Assembly: GCA_038321965.1 (NCBI GenBank)
Contig: JBBQFL010000002.1
Location: 62,001 to 126,000 of the forward strand
Length of the DNA: 64,000 nucleotides
From: UKL13-2 sp038321965
GTDB lineage: Bacteria > Pseudomonadota > Gammaproteobacteria > Burkholderiales > Usitatibacteraceae
Direction: 5' to 3'
Below, in pieces: positions 53,221 through 62,687 of the stretch (position 1 is the stretch's first letter; each line of letters starts with the position of its first letter). The notes beneath the pieces were generated by a model. That model was given only the letters and a program-made list of their open reading frames with translations, was not told the origin of the DNA and did not search any database. The translations under genes were made by a program, and so were the position numbers.

Positions 53221-54129
53221 TTCGATATGACCCGCCGGCACTTTGTACCAGGCGCCACCCCGATTGCGCAGCGCCTCGACCAACGCGGTAAACAGTTTGG
53301 TATCGGTACGTATGACTTCCAGATTGGTTTGTTCGGCGGCCGGTACATCGGCGGCGATGCGTATCGATTTGATCGGCAAGCGCTGCTCAGGCTTTTCATA
53401 GAAGCCGAGCGCGGCCGTTCCACGTGGCAAAACCGACAACAGCGGCATGCCTTGCACTACGCGCCCTAGCACCGCAATGTTTCGATCCAGATGCCGCGGT
53501 GCGTGGCCTGTGACGACATAAAGTTCTGCGCCGCTGCCGCTGTTGTCATCGTTGTCACGCCCGGCGCCGACCATACCGTAGCAGTGGGTAAGCCAGGTCT
53601 GGTTGGTTTTAGGATTGCGGCCGACGGGGAAGCTGTTGGAAAAACCCACCTGCGGCGCATAGCCGTCGATGTCGGGCAGGCGCGTGAACGGCAGCTTGCT
53701 GTCGAGCGGGCGGGTGTATTCCGGGACGAGTTTTTTCTTGCCGAGCTTCATCGCGCGCGCTTTGCCCGGCTCGGCGTTTTCGGCCTCAGGGTCGCCCCAC
53801 TGCACGACGTAATTGTCCTGTGATCGCAGTATGGCAAGCCCATCAAAATAGCTCTCGCGAACCAATGTGCGAATGTTATCGGCGTGTGCCGGCGCGTAGG
53901 CGGGATTGAGTTCGATGACCACGCGCCCAGTGGGCAAATCCATGTAGAGGGTGTTTTCCAGATCCAGTGCGCGCCAGTCGGACGCTGTGGCGGTTGCGAG
54001 CAACTCCGAATAAGTGGGCTTGGCTTTCGGGGGTGAAGCTTTTGACTGCGCAAGCAGCGTCGTAGAGGTGATTGTCGAAACTAGAATGCTGGCAAGAATT
54101 GTGCAGCGAACGTGATGGGTCTTAAGCAT
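53176..54129 (-). CDS. Exported cyclophilin-type peptidyl-prolyl isomerase
   Basis: The protein has 317 residues from the ATG at 54129 with GGAG upstream. A signal sequence (ILASILVSTITSTTLLAQ) directs it to the periplasm. The cyclophilin domain starts near YMDLPTGRVVIELNPAYAP and has insertions, making it longer than PpiA (about 190 residues). Some active-site positions differ from classic cyclophilins: the FHRVI motif reads AILRSQ here, so isomerase activity may be low. It probably aids folding of exported proteins. Confidence 0.82.
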   Translation of the reverse strand: MLKTHHVRCTILASILVSTITSTTLLAQSKASPPKAKPTYSELLATATASDWRALDLENTLYMDLPTGRVVIELNPAYAPAHADNIRTLVRESYFDGLAILRSQDNYVVQWGDPEAENAEPGKARAMKLGKKKLVPEYTRPLDSKLPFTRLPDIDGYAPQVGFSNSFPVGRNPKTNQTWLTHCYGMVGAGRDNDDNSGSGAELYVVTGHAPRHLDRNIAVLGRVVQGMPLLSVLPRGTAALGFYEKPEQRLPIKSIRIAADVPAAEQTNLEVIRTDTKLFTALVEALRNRGGAWYKVPAGHIELCNMPIAVRAVIAK

Positions 54130-54239
54130 TGTTTCTCCGCGAATGAATGATGAGTGACGGCGAGAACGAATTCTACTGGGCTGCGCTGACAGCAGTATGA
54201 AAGCAACCACTGTGGCTTCCCTGGTTGTTGTAGATCAAG

Positions 54240-54275
54240 CTCTGGCGCGGCTTTCAAGTCAAAATGCCGCCACGA
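54240..54275 (+). repeat. Dispersed palindromic intergenic repeat, short copy 6
   Basis: TGGCGCGGCTTTC and AAAATGCCGCCA are imperfect complements around a short loop. It shares the CTGGCGCGGCTTT head with copy 4 but is shorter than the rest. It lies in the gap between the cyclophilin and rhlE genes. Confidence 0.4.
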
Positions 54276-54307
54276 GGCTAGCCAGCGCTTGAGTTTTAAT
54301 TCACGAT

Positions 54308-54338
54308 AAAAAAGGCTGTATGCTCCGCGGGCCTTTTT
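54308..54338 (-). terminator. Terminator downstream of rhlE
   Basis: On the minus strand AAAAAGGC pairs with GCCTTTTTT around a loop of about 14 bases. It starts 15 bases after the rhlE stop and ends in a run of T, so it is a fair intrinsic terminator; the A run lets it serve the other strand too. Confidence 0.7.
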
Positions 54339-54352
54339 CATCACCTCCGATG

Positions 54353-55732
54353 CTAGCGGCTATTGCCACCACCGCGTCCAGCGGGCTTCTTACCCGGCCC
54401 AGCAGCCGCGCCGCCGCGACCTCCGCCAGGGAGATTGCCAAAACGCTGGGTACTTGGTGGACGTTTGCCCCCAGCCGGTTTTTGTCCCGACGTGCTGCCG
54501 CTCTTGCCTTGTTTCGGCGCGCCGCGTGGGGCACCACGGGCCGGACGATGACCGGGGGAACGCAGCTGTATAGGTTCCGCTTTCGCTTTGGGATCCGGCT
54601 CGAAACCGGGGATGACTTCGACGGGAATTTCGCGTTTGGTCAGCCGCTCGATGGCATGCAAGAACGCCGCCTCGTCGATGCAGACCAGCGAGATCGCCTC
54701 GCCACTTGCCCCGGCGCGACCGGTGCGACCGATGCGATGCACATAGTCTTCGGGCACATTCGGCAGGTCGTAATTCACCACGTGCGGCAATTGATCGATG
54801 TCGATACCTCGTGCTGCAATGTCGGTAGCAACCAATACCTGCAAATCGCCAGTCTTGAATTCGGCCAGCGCCTTGGTCCTTGCGCCCTGGCTCTTGTTGC
54901 CGTGAATCACCAACGCGGTGATGCCGTCCTTGTTCAGCAACTCGGCAAGCCGGTTGGCGCCATGCTTGGTGCGGGTGAACACCAGGACCTGATGCCAGTT
55001 CTGGGTTTTGATCAGATGGCTCAGCAATTGACGCTTCCTGTCGCGATCTACCGGATGGACTTTTTGGGTGATCGCTTCCACCGTTGAATTGCGACGCGCA
55101 ACTTCGATCAGTGCAGGATTGTTGAGCAACCCATCGGCGAGCGTTTTGATCTCGTTGGAAAAGGTTGCGGAGAACAGCAGATTTTGCCGTGCCGCGGGCA
55201 ATAGCTTCAGTATTTTCTTGATGTCGTGGATGAAGCCCATGTCGAGCATGCGGTCAGCTTCGTCCAACACCAGAATTTCAATGTGTGACAAATTCACCGC
55301 GCGCTGTTGATGCAAATCGAGCAGACGTCCTGGCGTGGCAACGACGATGTCGACACCTTTGCGCAATTGCGAAATCTGCGGGTTGATGCCGACGCCGCCG
55401 AAAATCACAGTGGAGGTGAGCTTGGTATGTTTGCCGTAAATTCGCACGCTCTCTTCAACTTGGGCGGCGAGTTCGCGTGTGGGTGTCAGGATGAGAGCCC
55501 GCACGATCTTGTGCGCCGATGGTTTAGCAACAACGCTCAGTGACAAACGCTGCAGCAGAGGCAAAACGAATCCGGCCGTTTTGCCGGTCCCGGTCTGCGC
55601 GCCGGCGAGAAGGTCGCCGCCATTTAATACAGCGGGGATGGCTTGTAATTGAATAGGCGTGGGAATCGTATAGCCGTGCTCAGTGACGGCGCGAACGAGG
55701 GGCTCGGCCAAGCCAAGGGTTGAAAAACTCAT
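54353..55732 (-). CDS. rhlE: DEAD-box RNA helicase RhlE
   Basis: This 459-residue ATP-dependent RNA helicase is linked in other proteobacteria to ribosome assembly and RNA decay. The Q motif (FSTLGLAEPLVRAV with the later PTPIQ), Walker A (AGAQTGTGKTAGF), DEAD box (LVLDEADRMLDMGF), SAT motif (FSATF) and the last HRIGRTGRAG motif are all present. The Gly/Lys/Arg-rich tail (PGGGRGGAAAGPGKKP) binds RNA without fixed fold, typical for RhlE of betaproteobacteria. It is monocistronic and divergent from trxA. Confidence 0.95.
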   Translation of the reverse strand: MSFSTLGLAEPLVRAVTEHGYTIPTPIQLQAIPAVLNGGDLLAGAQTGTGKTAGFVLPLLQRLSLSVVAKPSAHKIVRALILTPTRELAAQVEESVRIYGKHTKLTSTVIFGGVGINPQISQLRKGVDIVVATPGRLLDLHQQRAVNLSHIEILVLDEADRMLDMGFIHDIKKILKLLPAARQNLLFSATFSNEIKTLADGLLNNPALIEVARRNSTVEAITQKVHPVDRDRKRQLLSHLIKTQNWHQVLVFTRTKHGANRLAELLNKDGITALVIHGNKSQGARTKALAEFKTGDLQVLVATDIAARGIDIDQLPHVVNYDLPNVPEDYVHRIGRTGRAGASGEAISLVCIDEAAFLHAIERLTKREIPVEVIPGFEPDPKAKAEPIQLRSPGHRPARGAPRGAPKQGKSGSTSGQKPAGGKRPPSTQRFGNLPGGGRGGAAAGPGKKPAGRGGGNSR

Positions 55733-55978
55733 GGAAAACTTTCGAAAAAACTCGAACCTGTCGTCTACGCAGTCAAGCTGGACGCCAGTCTAGGCACGAA
55801 GAGGGGAAATACACGGTCAGGTTTGACGTTGGCCCGAGGACTGGAACGAGTGCCAACATCGCCATTTTATCAGTCTGGCAGCGTAGCGGCGAATGGCCTG
55901 TGGAGGTTAGCGTTGCGCCGGAACCGGTGGCCGCGTTCAGTGTCATAATGGCCAACAGTTTCTTATATGAGGTATCCG

Positions 55979-56302
55979 ATGAGCAATGCAATTGCCTACG
56001 TTTCCGATGACACTTTTGATCTTGAGGTCCTTCAAAGCACGACGCCAGTTCTGGTTGATTACTGGGCGGAATGGTGCGGCCCCTGCAAGATGATCGCGCC
56101 GATTCTTGAAGACGTCGCCAAGGAATATGCGGGCAAACTGAAAGTCGCCAAGTTGAACATCGACGAAAATCAGGCCACGCCACCAAAGTACGGTATCCGT
56201 GGAATCCCCACGCTGATGCTGTTCAAGAATGGTAACGTAGAGGCGACCAAAGTGGGCGCATTATCCAAGACCCAGTTGGCCGCATTTATCGACGCCAACA
56301 TT
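55979..56302 (+). CDS. trxA: Thioredoxin
   Basis: This 107-residue cytoplasmic disulphide reductant has the active site WCGPCK (Cys33, Cys36). The ATG at 55979 follows GAGGT, and the protein then aligns with E. coli TrxA end to end; an ATG four codons upstream lacks such a site. trxA followed by rho in the same direction is a common proteobacterial arrangement, as in E. coli. The stop codon lies at 56303-56305. Confidence 0.96.
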
Positions 56303-56314
56303 TAGCCATTGACA

Positions 56315-56332
56315 AGGGCGCGGGAGCGCCCT
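56315..56332 (+). terminator. GC-rich hairpin between trxA and rho
   Basis: AGGGCGC and GCGCCCT form a perfect seven-base stem with a GGGA loop ten bases after the trxA stop. There is no T run behind it, so it may be a weak terminator or may protect the trxA message end. Confidence 0.5.
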
Positions 56333-56424
56333 ATCCTGCATCGAAATCTGCGTTGATTGTCATTCCGTAGATGTCCCGCTGTAACCTGTAGTCTCCTTTA
56401 GCGCCTTCGTCCTGCCTCCCTCTC

Positions 56425-56480
56425 TTGTGAGTTGAAACCCGGTTTTCCTGGATATCCTTGGAAAACCCGCGTGGAGAGGC
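56425..56480 (+). promoter_or_regulatory. rho leader with inverted repeat
   Basis: In the 225-base leader before rho, GGTTTTCC and GGAAAACC (near 56440-56468) form an inverted repeat around an 11-base centre. Rho messages are autoregulated by Rho in E. coli through the leader, so this structure is a candidate control element. The sequence gives no further support. Confidence 0.35.
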
Positions 56481-56530
56481 GCACTGTTTCGCGGCAACTT
56501 CTTGTCCGCACTTTTCATACAACTTAAGCC

Positions 56531-57790
56531 ATGCAATTATCTGAACTCAAACTAAAGCACGTCTCCGAACTCGTCGAGATGGCTAACCAGCTCGAACTTG
56601 AAGGCGCCAATCGCCTGCGAAAGCAGGAGCTAATTTTCGCGCTTCTCAAACATCAGGCGAAAAAGGGCGAAGCCATTTTTGGCGACGGCACCCTCGAAGT
56701 GCTGCAGGACGGCTTCGGCTTCTTGCGCTCGCCAGACATTTCCTATCTCGCCGGTCCGGACGACATCTACGTGAGCCCCTCACAGATTCGTCGCTTCAAT
56801 CTGCATACCGGCGACACTATCGAAGGTGAAATTCGTACACCCAAAGAAGGTGAACGCTATTTCGCACTCGTCAAGGTTGACAAGGTCAACGGCGAAGCAC
56901 CAGAGAATGCAAAGAACAAAATCCTGTTCGAAAATCTCACGCCGCTTTTTCCAAACAAGCCTTTTACGCTTGAACGCGACATCAAGTCTGAAGAAAACAT
57001 TACCGGGCGCGTGATCGACATCATCGCGCCCATCGGCAAAGGCCAGCGCGGCTTGCTGGTGGCCTCGCCGAAGTCAGGCAAGACGGTGATGCTGCAACAC
57101 ATTGCACACGCCATTACTGCCAACCATCCCGAAGTCATGCTCATCGTCTTGCTGATCGATGAGCGTCCAGAAGAAGTGACCGAGATGACGCGTACCGTCA
57201 AGGGCGAAGTCGTTTCTTCAACGTTCGATGAACCCGCCACGCGTCACGTGCAGGTTGCCGAAATGGTGATCGAAAAAGCCAAGCGCTTGGTTGAGCACAA
57301 GAAAGACGTGGTAATCCTGCTCGATTCCATTACTCGCCTTGCACGCGCTTACAACACGGTGGTGCCGGCCTCAGGCAAGGTCCTGACCGGTGGTGTGGAT
57401 GCAAATGCGCTGCAGCGTCCAAAACGTTTTTTCGGTGCCGCGCGCAATATCGAAGAAGGCGGTTCGCTGACCATCATCGCCACTGCGCTGATCGATACCG
57501 GCAGCCGCATGGACGATGTGATCTACGAGGAATTCAAAGGCACCGGCAACATGGAAGTCCATCTGGATCGCCGCGCGGCCGAGAAGCGTGTTTATCCTGC
57601 CATCAACGTCAATCGCTCCGGCACCCGCAAGGAGGAGCTGCTGATCAAGCCGGAGCTGCTGCAAAAAGTCTGGGTGCTGCGCAAGATGATGTACAGCATG
57701 GATGAGCTTGAGGCGACGGAGTTCCTGGTCGACAAACTCAAGGCGACCAAGAACAACGGGGAATTTTTCGACTCAATGAAGAAGAGTTGA
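56531..57790 (+). CDS. rho: Transcription termination factor Rho
   Basis: This 419-residue hexameric RNA-dependent ATPase has the same length as E. coli Rho. An N-terminal RNA-binding cold-shock-like domain (GDGTLEVLQDGFGFLRSPD) is followed by the ATPase core with Walker A (VASPKSGKTVML), Walker B (VVILLDSITRLARAYN) and the Q/R loops. There is no insertion between domains, unlike many actinobacterial forms. It converges with the binding-protein gene, 27 bases from its stop. Confidence 0.97.
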   Translation: MQLSELKLKHVSELVEMANQLELEGANRLRKQELIFALLKHQAKKGEAIFGDGTLEVLQDGFGFLRSPDISYLAGPDDIYVSPSQIRRFNLHTGDTIEGEIRTPKEGERYFALVKVDKVNGEAPENAKNKILFENLTPLFPNKPFTLERDIKSEENITGRVIDIIAPIGKGQRGLLVASPKSGKTVMLQHIAHAITANHPEVMLIVLLIDERPEEVTEMTRTVKGEVVSSTFDEPATRHVQVAEMVIEKAKRLVEHKKDVVILLDSITRLARAYNTVVPASGKVLTGGVDANALQRPKRFFGAARNIEEGGSLTIIATALIDTGSRMDDVIYEEFKGTGNMEVHLDRRAAEKRVYPAINVNRSGTRKEELLIKPELLQKVWVLRKMMYSMDELEATEFLVDKLKATKNNGEFFDSMKKS

Positions 57791-57817
57791 CCGAGAGACT
57801 TCGCAATCGCTGGCCGG

Positions 57818-58960
57818 TCAGTACTTGACCCGTCCGCCCGGTCCAATAATCGTCACATCAGCAAAGTCAGATCCACGCCGATTTGGGCCTGCAAAATTGA
57901 TTACGAAGCCGCCCAGGTCGACGTTGCGCATGCTTTCCAAAGCTGTCAGCAGCGTCTGACGATTCGGGTTTGCACCCGCGCGTTTGAGTCCCTCGACGAG
58001 CACTTTTGCGGCGATATAGCCTTCCAGGCTCAGGGATGAAGGCTGCGCCTTGGGTGCAAAATCCTTTAGCGCTTTTGTGTAGTCATTGACGATGGGAGTC
58101 GACTGAGATTGCGGCAGTGGCACCACCCTCGACACTTCCAATCCTCGCGATACATCGCCAAGCTCTTTGTACAAAGAGGCGACATCTACGGATGAAAGAT
58201 GATTGAATCGTGGTGTGAGTCCACGTTTCTTGATTTGTCGGACAAACTCGGCACAGGCTTCCAGCGTGCAGGCCATGACAATCGACTGTGGCATCGAAGC
58301 GGCAATCTTCCCGACCGCATCATCGACTTTCAGGCTATTTCGTTCATAGGTTCCTTGCCCTGCCAGCGTCAACTTGCGGCTGTCGAGCGCCTTCTGCAAT
58401 CCAGCCAACACGTCTTTGCCAAACTCATCGTTCTGCAGGAAGATGGCGAATTTGTTGAGCCCCTGAGCAGTTCCTTGCGCGACAATTTTTTCAACTTCCA
58501 TCTGGTAGCTGGCGCGCACAAAAAACAGGTTGGGATTGCTTCGATGTGCTTCGGCCCCGGTGACGGCGCCCACCAACGCAATCTTCTTCTCTTTGATGAT
58601 CGGCAAGGCAGCATTCACCGGCGCATCACCAAAATAACCGAATAGCGCTACTGCCTTGTCTTCATCGATTAGCCGTTTTGTATTGTCAGCCACAAGCTCA
58701 GGCAAATAGCCGTCGTCGAGCGTGTTGAGAAATACCATGCGGCCTGCCACGCCGCCGCGTTTGTTCACCGCGTCGAAATACGCTTGCGCCCCTTCCATGA
58801 ATTCTTTTACCGAGCTGGTGGTACGTCCGGTATACCCGGCAGACTGGCCAATGACTATCTCTGGAACCTGCGCTGTCGCAGTCGAAGCAGCAAGGCAGCT
58901 GACCAACGTTATACCACTGGTCATCGCTCGGATTGCGTAGTGAACTGCAGGCATATTCAT
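57818..58960 (-). CDS. ABC transporter substrate-binding protein (branched-chain amino acid / LivK family)
   Basis: The protein has 380 residues from the ATG at 58960 (AGGGAA upstream), with a signal peptide that ends near STATAQ. The Leu/Ile/Val-binding fold is seen in IGQSAGYTGRTTSSVKEF, VNKRGGVAGR and FGYFGDAPVNAALP. Isolated copies without permease or ATPase genes are very common in betaproteobacteria. The ligand could be an amino acid, amide, or aromatic acid. Confidence 0.88.
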   Translation of the reverse strand: MNMPAVHYAIRAMTSGITLVSCLAASTATAQVPEIVIGQSAGYTGRTTSSVKEFMEGAQAYFDAVNKRGGVAGRMVFLNTLDDGYLPELVADNTKRLIDEDKAVALFGYFGDAPVNAALPIIKEKKIALVGAVTGAEAHRSNPNLFFVRASYQMEVEKIVAQGTAQGLNKFAIFLQNDEFGKDVLAGLQKALDSRKLTLAGQGTYERNSLKVDDAVGKIAASMPQSIVMACTLEACAEFVRQIKKRGLTPRFNHLSSVDVASLYKELGDVSRGLEVSRVVPLPQSQSTPIVNDYTKALKDFAPKAQPSSLSLEGYIAAKVLVEGLKRAGANPNRQTLLTALESMRNVDLGGFVINFAGPNRRGSDFADVTIIGPGGRVKY

Positions 58961-59055
58961 GGCTCTGTTCCCTTCATTCAACGATAACTATGACTCTTGG
59001 CGCAAGAGGATGCGCAGTCCATTACACGTTTACAGGTTTGCAGTCAGCACCGACT

Positions 59056-59084
59056 TTGCCTTTTCAAGCAATTTACGTCATAAT
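59056..59084 (+). promoter_or_regulatory. Probable sigma-70 promoter of the L31 gene
   Basis: TTGCCT (59056-59061) and CATAAT (59079-59084) are separated by 17 bases, near-consensus for sigma-70. Transcription would begin about 68 bases before the L31 start codon at 59160. Confidence 0.6.
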
Positions 59085-59159
59085 CGTTGGTTCTTCAAAC
59101 ACTTGTCTGAATAGAGGTCGCGTTCACGCCACCCTTTACAGAAAGAAAGGCAAATCCGC

Positions 59160-59474
59160 ATGAAACCGAATACCCACCCCGAATACCACGAAGTCATCTT
59201 TTTTGATTCTTCCTGCGATTTCAAATTCCTGACCCGCTCGACCTTAGAGACCAAGGGTAAGGATAAGATGAAATGGACCGACGGCAAGGAGTATCCGATG
59301 GTCCGTATCGAGATATCGTCAGAATCACATCCGTTTTACACCGGCAAACACAAAATCATGGATACGGCTGGCCGTATCGACAAATTCAAGCAACGTTATA
59401 CGCGTTCGGCAGAAAAACCCGTTGTTGCGGCACCGGCCCCAGCCCCGAAAGGCAAGGCGGCCAGCAAAGCCAAG
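59160..59474 (+). CDS. rpmE2: 50S ribosomal protein L31, type B
   Basis: This 105-residue ribosomal protein is of the zinc-free type: MKPNTHPEYHEVIFFDSSCD lacks the CxxC pairs of type A. Type B copies often replace the zinc form when zinc is scarce. The last 20 residues (VVAAPAPAPKGKAASKAK) form an unusual Ala/Pro/Lys-rich tail. An upstream promoter and a terminator (59491-59521) show a single-gene unit. The stop codon is at 59475-59477. Confidence 0.95.
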
Positions 59475-59490
59475 TAGTAGCCTGCATTTG

Positions 59491-59521
59491 GCAAAAAAGG
59501 CAGCTCCGGCTGCCTTTTTGC
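59491..59521 (+). terminator. Rho-independent terminator of rpmE2
   Basis: AAAAAGGCAG and CTGCCTTTTT are perfect complements around CTCCGG. The T run directly follows. It begins 14 bases after the L31 stop codon. Confidence 0.92.
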
Positions 59522-59772
59522 ATTCTGCGTATTCAAATCTAGGACTGCCTCCGGCGGCGTAGTATTGCACTACCAATCCGGCTCCCGCAGAGCGCAAATA
59601 GTGATCGATTCCACGTGCAAATTGTGAGCATTCCATCCCCAAGTACCTCAGCTGGCGCAAGCGAATCCAATATAGAGATTCGCGGCGCGATGTGGTTGGC
59701 AGTCATTTGATGGCTACTTTGCGTGTACCGCCGCTGACAGCATCAAGCAGTACGGACAGGTTTTCGACGACA

Positions 59773-61413
59773 ATGCGTCAGCCGATTATTTTTGATGGCC
59801 GCTCGACGCCCGTCAAGACTGCGCTGTTCATCATCCTCTGTGCCGCGTGGATTCTTCCGGGTCTGATCGGTCACGACCCATGGAAGACCGAGTCGACAAC
59901 GTTCGGCATCATTTACGCGATGTTGAAGGAGGGCAACTGGCTGCTTCCTGCCGTTGCAGGCGTTCCCAACAACGACTACCCTCCTCTTTACTACTGGGTG
60001 GCAGCAGCGATGGCCAAAATATTCTCGCCGATACTGCCGTTGCACGACGGGGCGCGGCTTGCTACCGCATTGTTCATTGCAATCACACTTACGTATACGA
60101 ACAAAACAGCGAAGCGCTTGTTCGATGAACGTGCCGGCCGCATCAGTGTCGTTTTGCTCATCGGCTCGCTTGGCATTTTCGTTCGCGGCCACGAGATGAA
60201 TCCGGAAGTCGCTGGCCTCGCAGGCTTCACGATTGCTCTCTATGGGATGACACGCATTCGCTCGGAAACGACCAAGGGTGGTATCACCACCGGGGTCGGC
60301 ACCGGCATCGTTGCAATGTCAATCGGGATCTTACCGGCACTGGTCATTCCTGCCGTCGCCGTCGCGCTGGTATTCATTTTGGGCGAATGGAAAAACCGGC
60401 TGTTTCAGCGCGGCATCGGCGTAGCGTTGCTGGCTGCACTGCCATTCATGCTGGTGTACCCGGCCAGCCTGCTGATGCTTGGTGCAATCGGTTCGCCAAT
60501 ATGGACGAACGCGATACTGGGCGCGCCACTGCTGGACGAGAGCACGCGAGGATCGATCAATCCGATTTACTTCATCCGCATCCTGCCGTGGTACGGACTG
60601 CCCGCGTTGCCATTGGCGGTCTGGTTGTGGTGGAAGGACCGCCGGAAAATGCGGGAGCGATTCGAACTCGCGCTACCCTTTGTCAGTTTCATTGTGCTGC
60701 TACTTTGGTGGTCACTGTTGCGCGAAGCAAATGATGCGGTCGGCCTGGCGCTGTTGCCACCGCTGGTGCTCGCCGCCGCCGGCGTGTTGGACCGGTTGTC
60801 GCGGAGTGTCGCAAGCTTTATGGATTGGTTCAGCTTGCTGTTCTTTGGGTTGCTGGTCACGACGATCTGGTTTTATTGGACGGCCGCCATCGTTGGCGCG
60901 CCTGAAGCCGCAGCGAACATGATGACGAGACAGGTGCCCGGTTTTGCATTCACGTTTGGCTGGCTGGCGTTTGGTGCCTCTTTAGCGCTAACGCTCGTTT
61001 GGGCCTACGCATTGGTACGCGCCCATCGCAACAGCCGCCGCGCGGTCGTCAACTGGACCGCGGGCATCACTGTGGTTTGGGTGCTGTTCAATATGTTGGG
61101 CCTTTCCGCGTTGAATCATACGTTGAGTTATCGCACCCCCTCGGCGACACTTCGCGCGCAGTTGCCCGAGACACCCAAATGCGTCGCGGCGATCAATCTC
61201 GGTGAGCCACAGCGGGCGATGCTGGATTATTTTGCGCAGTTACGCTTTGTGCCGACTGAATCAAGCACAGCGACCACATGCGATTGGCTTTTAACGCAAG
61301 GCTCCAAAGAATCGGGACCAAATGTGAATGGCACGTGGCAACTCTCGTGGCAAGGCTCACGGCCCGGCGACAATTCAGAACGTTTTCGCCTCTATCGGCG
61401 TGTGGGCAGTTAG
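59773..61413 (+). CDS. Polytopic family 39-type glycosyltransferase (ArnT-like)
   Basis: The protein has 546 residues and about 12 membrane helices. The first periplasmic loop holds GHDPWKTESTTFG, in the place of the acidic motif of PMT/ArnT-type lipid-dependent glycosyltransferases, and later NNDYPPLYYW matches the family. Such enzymes move a sugar from a polyprenyl carrier onto lipid A or protein. ATGs at 59692 and 59710 are other possible starts, but the family-like part begins after 59773. It overlaps the end of glcF by four bases, tail to tail. Confidence 0.82.
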   Translation: MRQPIIFDGRSTPVKTALFIILCAAWILPGLIGHDPWKTESTTFGIIYAMLKEGNWLLPAVAGVPNNDYPPLYYWVAAAMAKIFSPILPLHDGARLATALFIAITLTYTNKTAKRLFDERAGRISVVLLIGSLGIFVRGHEMNPEVAGLAGFTIALYGMTRIRSETTKGGITTGVGTGIVAMSIGILPALVIPAVAVALVFILGEWKNRLFQRGIGVALLAALPFMLVYPASLLMLGAIGSPIWTNAILGAPLLDESTRGSINPIYFIRILPWYGLPALPLAVWLWWKDRRKMRERFELALPFVSFIVLLLWWSLLREANDAVGLALLPPLVLAAAGVLDRLSRSVASFMDWFSLLFFGLLVTTIWFYWTAAIVGAPEAAANMMTRQVPGFAFTFGWLAFGASLALTLVWAYALVRAHRNSRRAVVNWTAGITVVWVLFNMLGLSALNHTLSYRTPSATLRAQLPETPKCVAAINLGEPQRAMLDYFAQLRFVPTESSTATTCDWLLTQGSKESGPNVNGTWQLSWQGSRPGDNSERFRLYRRVGS

Positions 61414-62675
61414 CTCAGGCGCCTATCCAACAACTCAATCCAGTGAAGTATCGGTGTCTTAGAGCTGTTGTGAAGTCCACTCTCGATATGCGCCATGCAA
61501 CCGATATTTGCCGTGGCGATGACATCCGGCACGCCTGACTCAAGAGCCTTCACTTTATTGGTGAGTAACTGCTGAGACATTTCCGCCTGCAAGATGGAAT
61601 AAGTGCCTGCCGATCCGCAGCACAGATGTCCGTCCGGAACGTGGGTCAACTCAAATCCGGCGTCGCGCATCAAGCCTTCCACCACACCGCGAATTTTCAA
61701 TCCATGCTGCAGGCTGCAAGGAGAATGAAACGCGAGTTTTGGTTTCGTCAATTCTGCGTCCACTGGCACCACTGCCGTTTTTGCCTTCAGTAATGTGAAT
61801 AGCGCCGCTCGTTCCTGTTCGATTACCTGGCTGATATCGCGATAAAGCGCGCTGACGCGAGCAGCCTTGGCAGCATAGGCGGAATCGTTTCGCAACAGAT
61901 GGCCGTACTCGGACACCATCGTTCCGCAACCCGATGCGGTCACGACGATCGCCTCGGCACCGGCGTCAATTGCGGGCCACCAGGCATCGATATTGCGTTT
62001 GACGAAAGCGTGCGCTTCATGAGCGTCGTTGAGGTGATGCGGTATCGCGCCGCAGCACCCTGCCTTTTCGACGCGAATGAGCGAAACTCCCAGCTTGTCC
62101 AATACCCGCGCGGTCGCGAAATTGATCGACGGCGCCATTGCCGGCTGCACACAGCCGTTGAGCACCAGCATATTGCGTGCATGGACCGGCACGGGCCACG
62201 ATCCTTCGTCGCGTTTCGATGTGATGTACTTGCGCAAGCCATCAGGCAGCAACGACTTGACCATGCGACCCACGCCGAGCCCGACCGAGAACAAGGTCGT
62301 GTGCGGCAAGGTGTTCTTCAGTACCGTCCGTGCCAATTGATCCGCCAGACCGCGCGGCACTTTCTTCTCAACAACCTCGCGACCGATGTCCGCCAGACGC
62401 CCATATTGCACGCCAGAGGGGCAGGTCGTTTCACACGCGCGGCAGGTCAGACAGCGATCAAGATGAAACTGGGTTTTAGCGGTCACCGCGTTACCCTCGA
62501 GCATCTCCTTCATCAGGTAAATGCGTCCGCGCGGACTATCGAGTTCATCGCCGGTCAATTGATAGGTGGGGCAGGTCGCGAGGCAAAATCCGCAATGCAC
62601 ACATTTGCGCAAAATCGCGTCCGCTTCGATGCCTTCAGGCGTGTCTTTGATCCAGTCTGCCAGATTGGTTTGCAT
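61410..62675 (-). CDS. glcF: Glycolate oxidase iron-sulphur subunit
   Basis: This 421-residue subunit passes electrons from the flavin subunits to the quinone pool. Two 4Fe-4S motifs are visible (CVHCGFCLATCP at 25-36 and CLTCRACETTCP), followed by two CCG-type cysteine-rich domains (KAGCCGAIPHHL and HLCCGSAGTY). Length matches E. coli GlcF. It is the last gene of the glcDEF operon, 12 bases after glcE. Confidence 0.96.
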   Translation of the reverse strand: MQTNLADWIKDTPEGIEADAILRKCVHCGFCLATCPTYQLTGDELDSPRGRIYLMKEMLEGNAVTAKTQFHLDRCLTCRACETTCPSGVQYGRLADIGREVVEKKVPRGLADQLARTVLKNTLPHTTLFSVGLGVGRMVKSLLPDGLRKYITSKRDEGSWPVPVHARNMLVLNGCVQPAMAPSINFATARVLDKLGVSLIRVEKAGCCGAIPHHLNDAHEAHAFVKRNIDAWWPAIDAGAEAIVVTASGCGTMVSEYGHLLRNDSAYAAKAARVSALYRDISQVIEQERAALFTLLKAKTAVVPVDAELTKPKLAFHSPCSLQHGLKIRGVVEGLMRDAGFELTHVPDGHLCCGSAGTYSILQAEMSQQLLTNKVKALESGVPDVIATANIGCMAHIESGLHNSSKTPILHWIELLDRRLS

Positions 62676-62687
62676 TGTCCGTTATGC

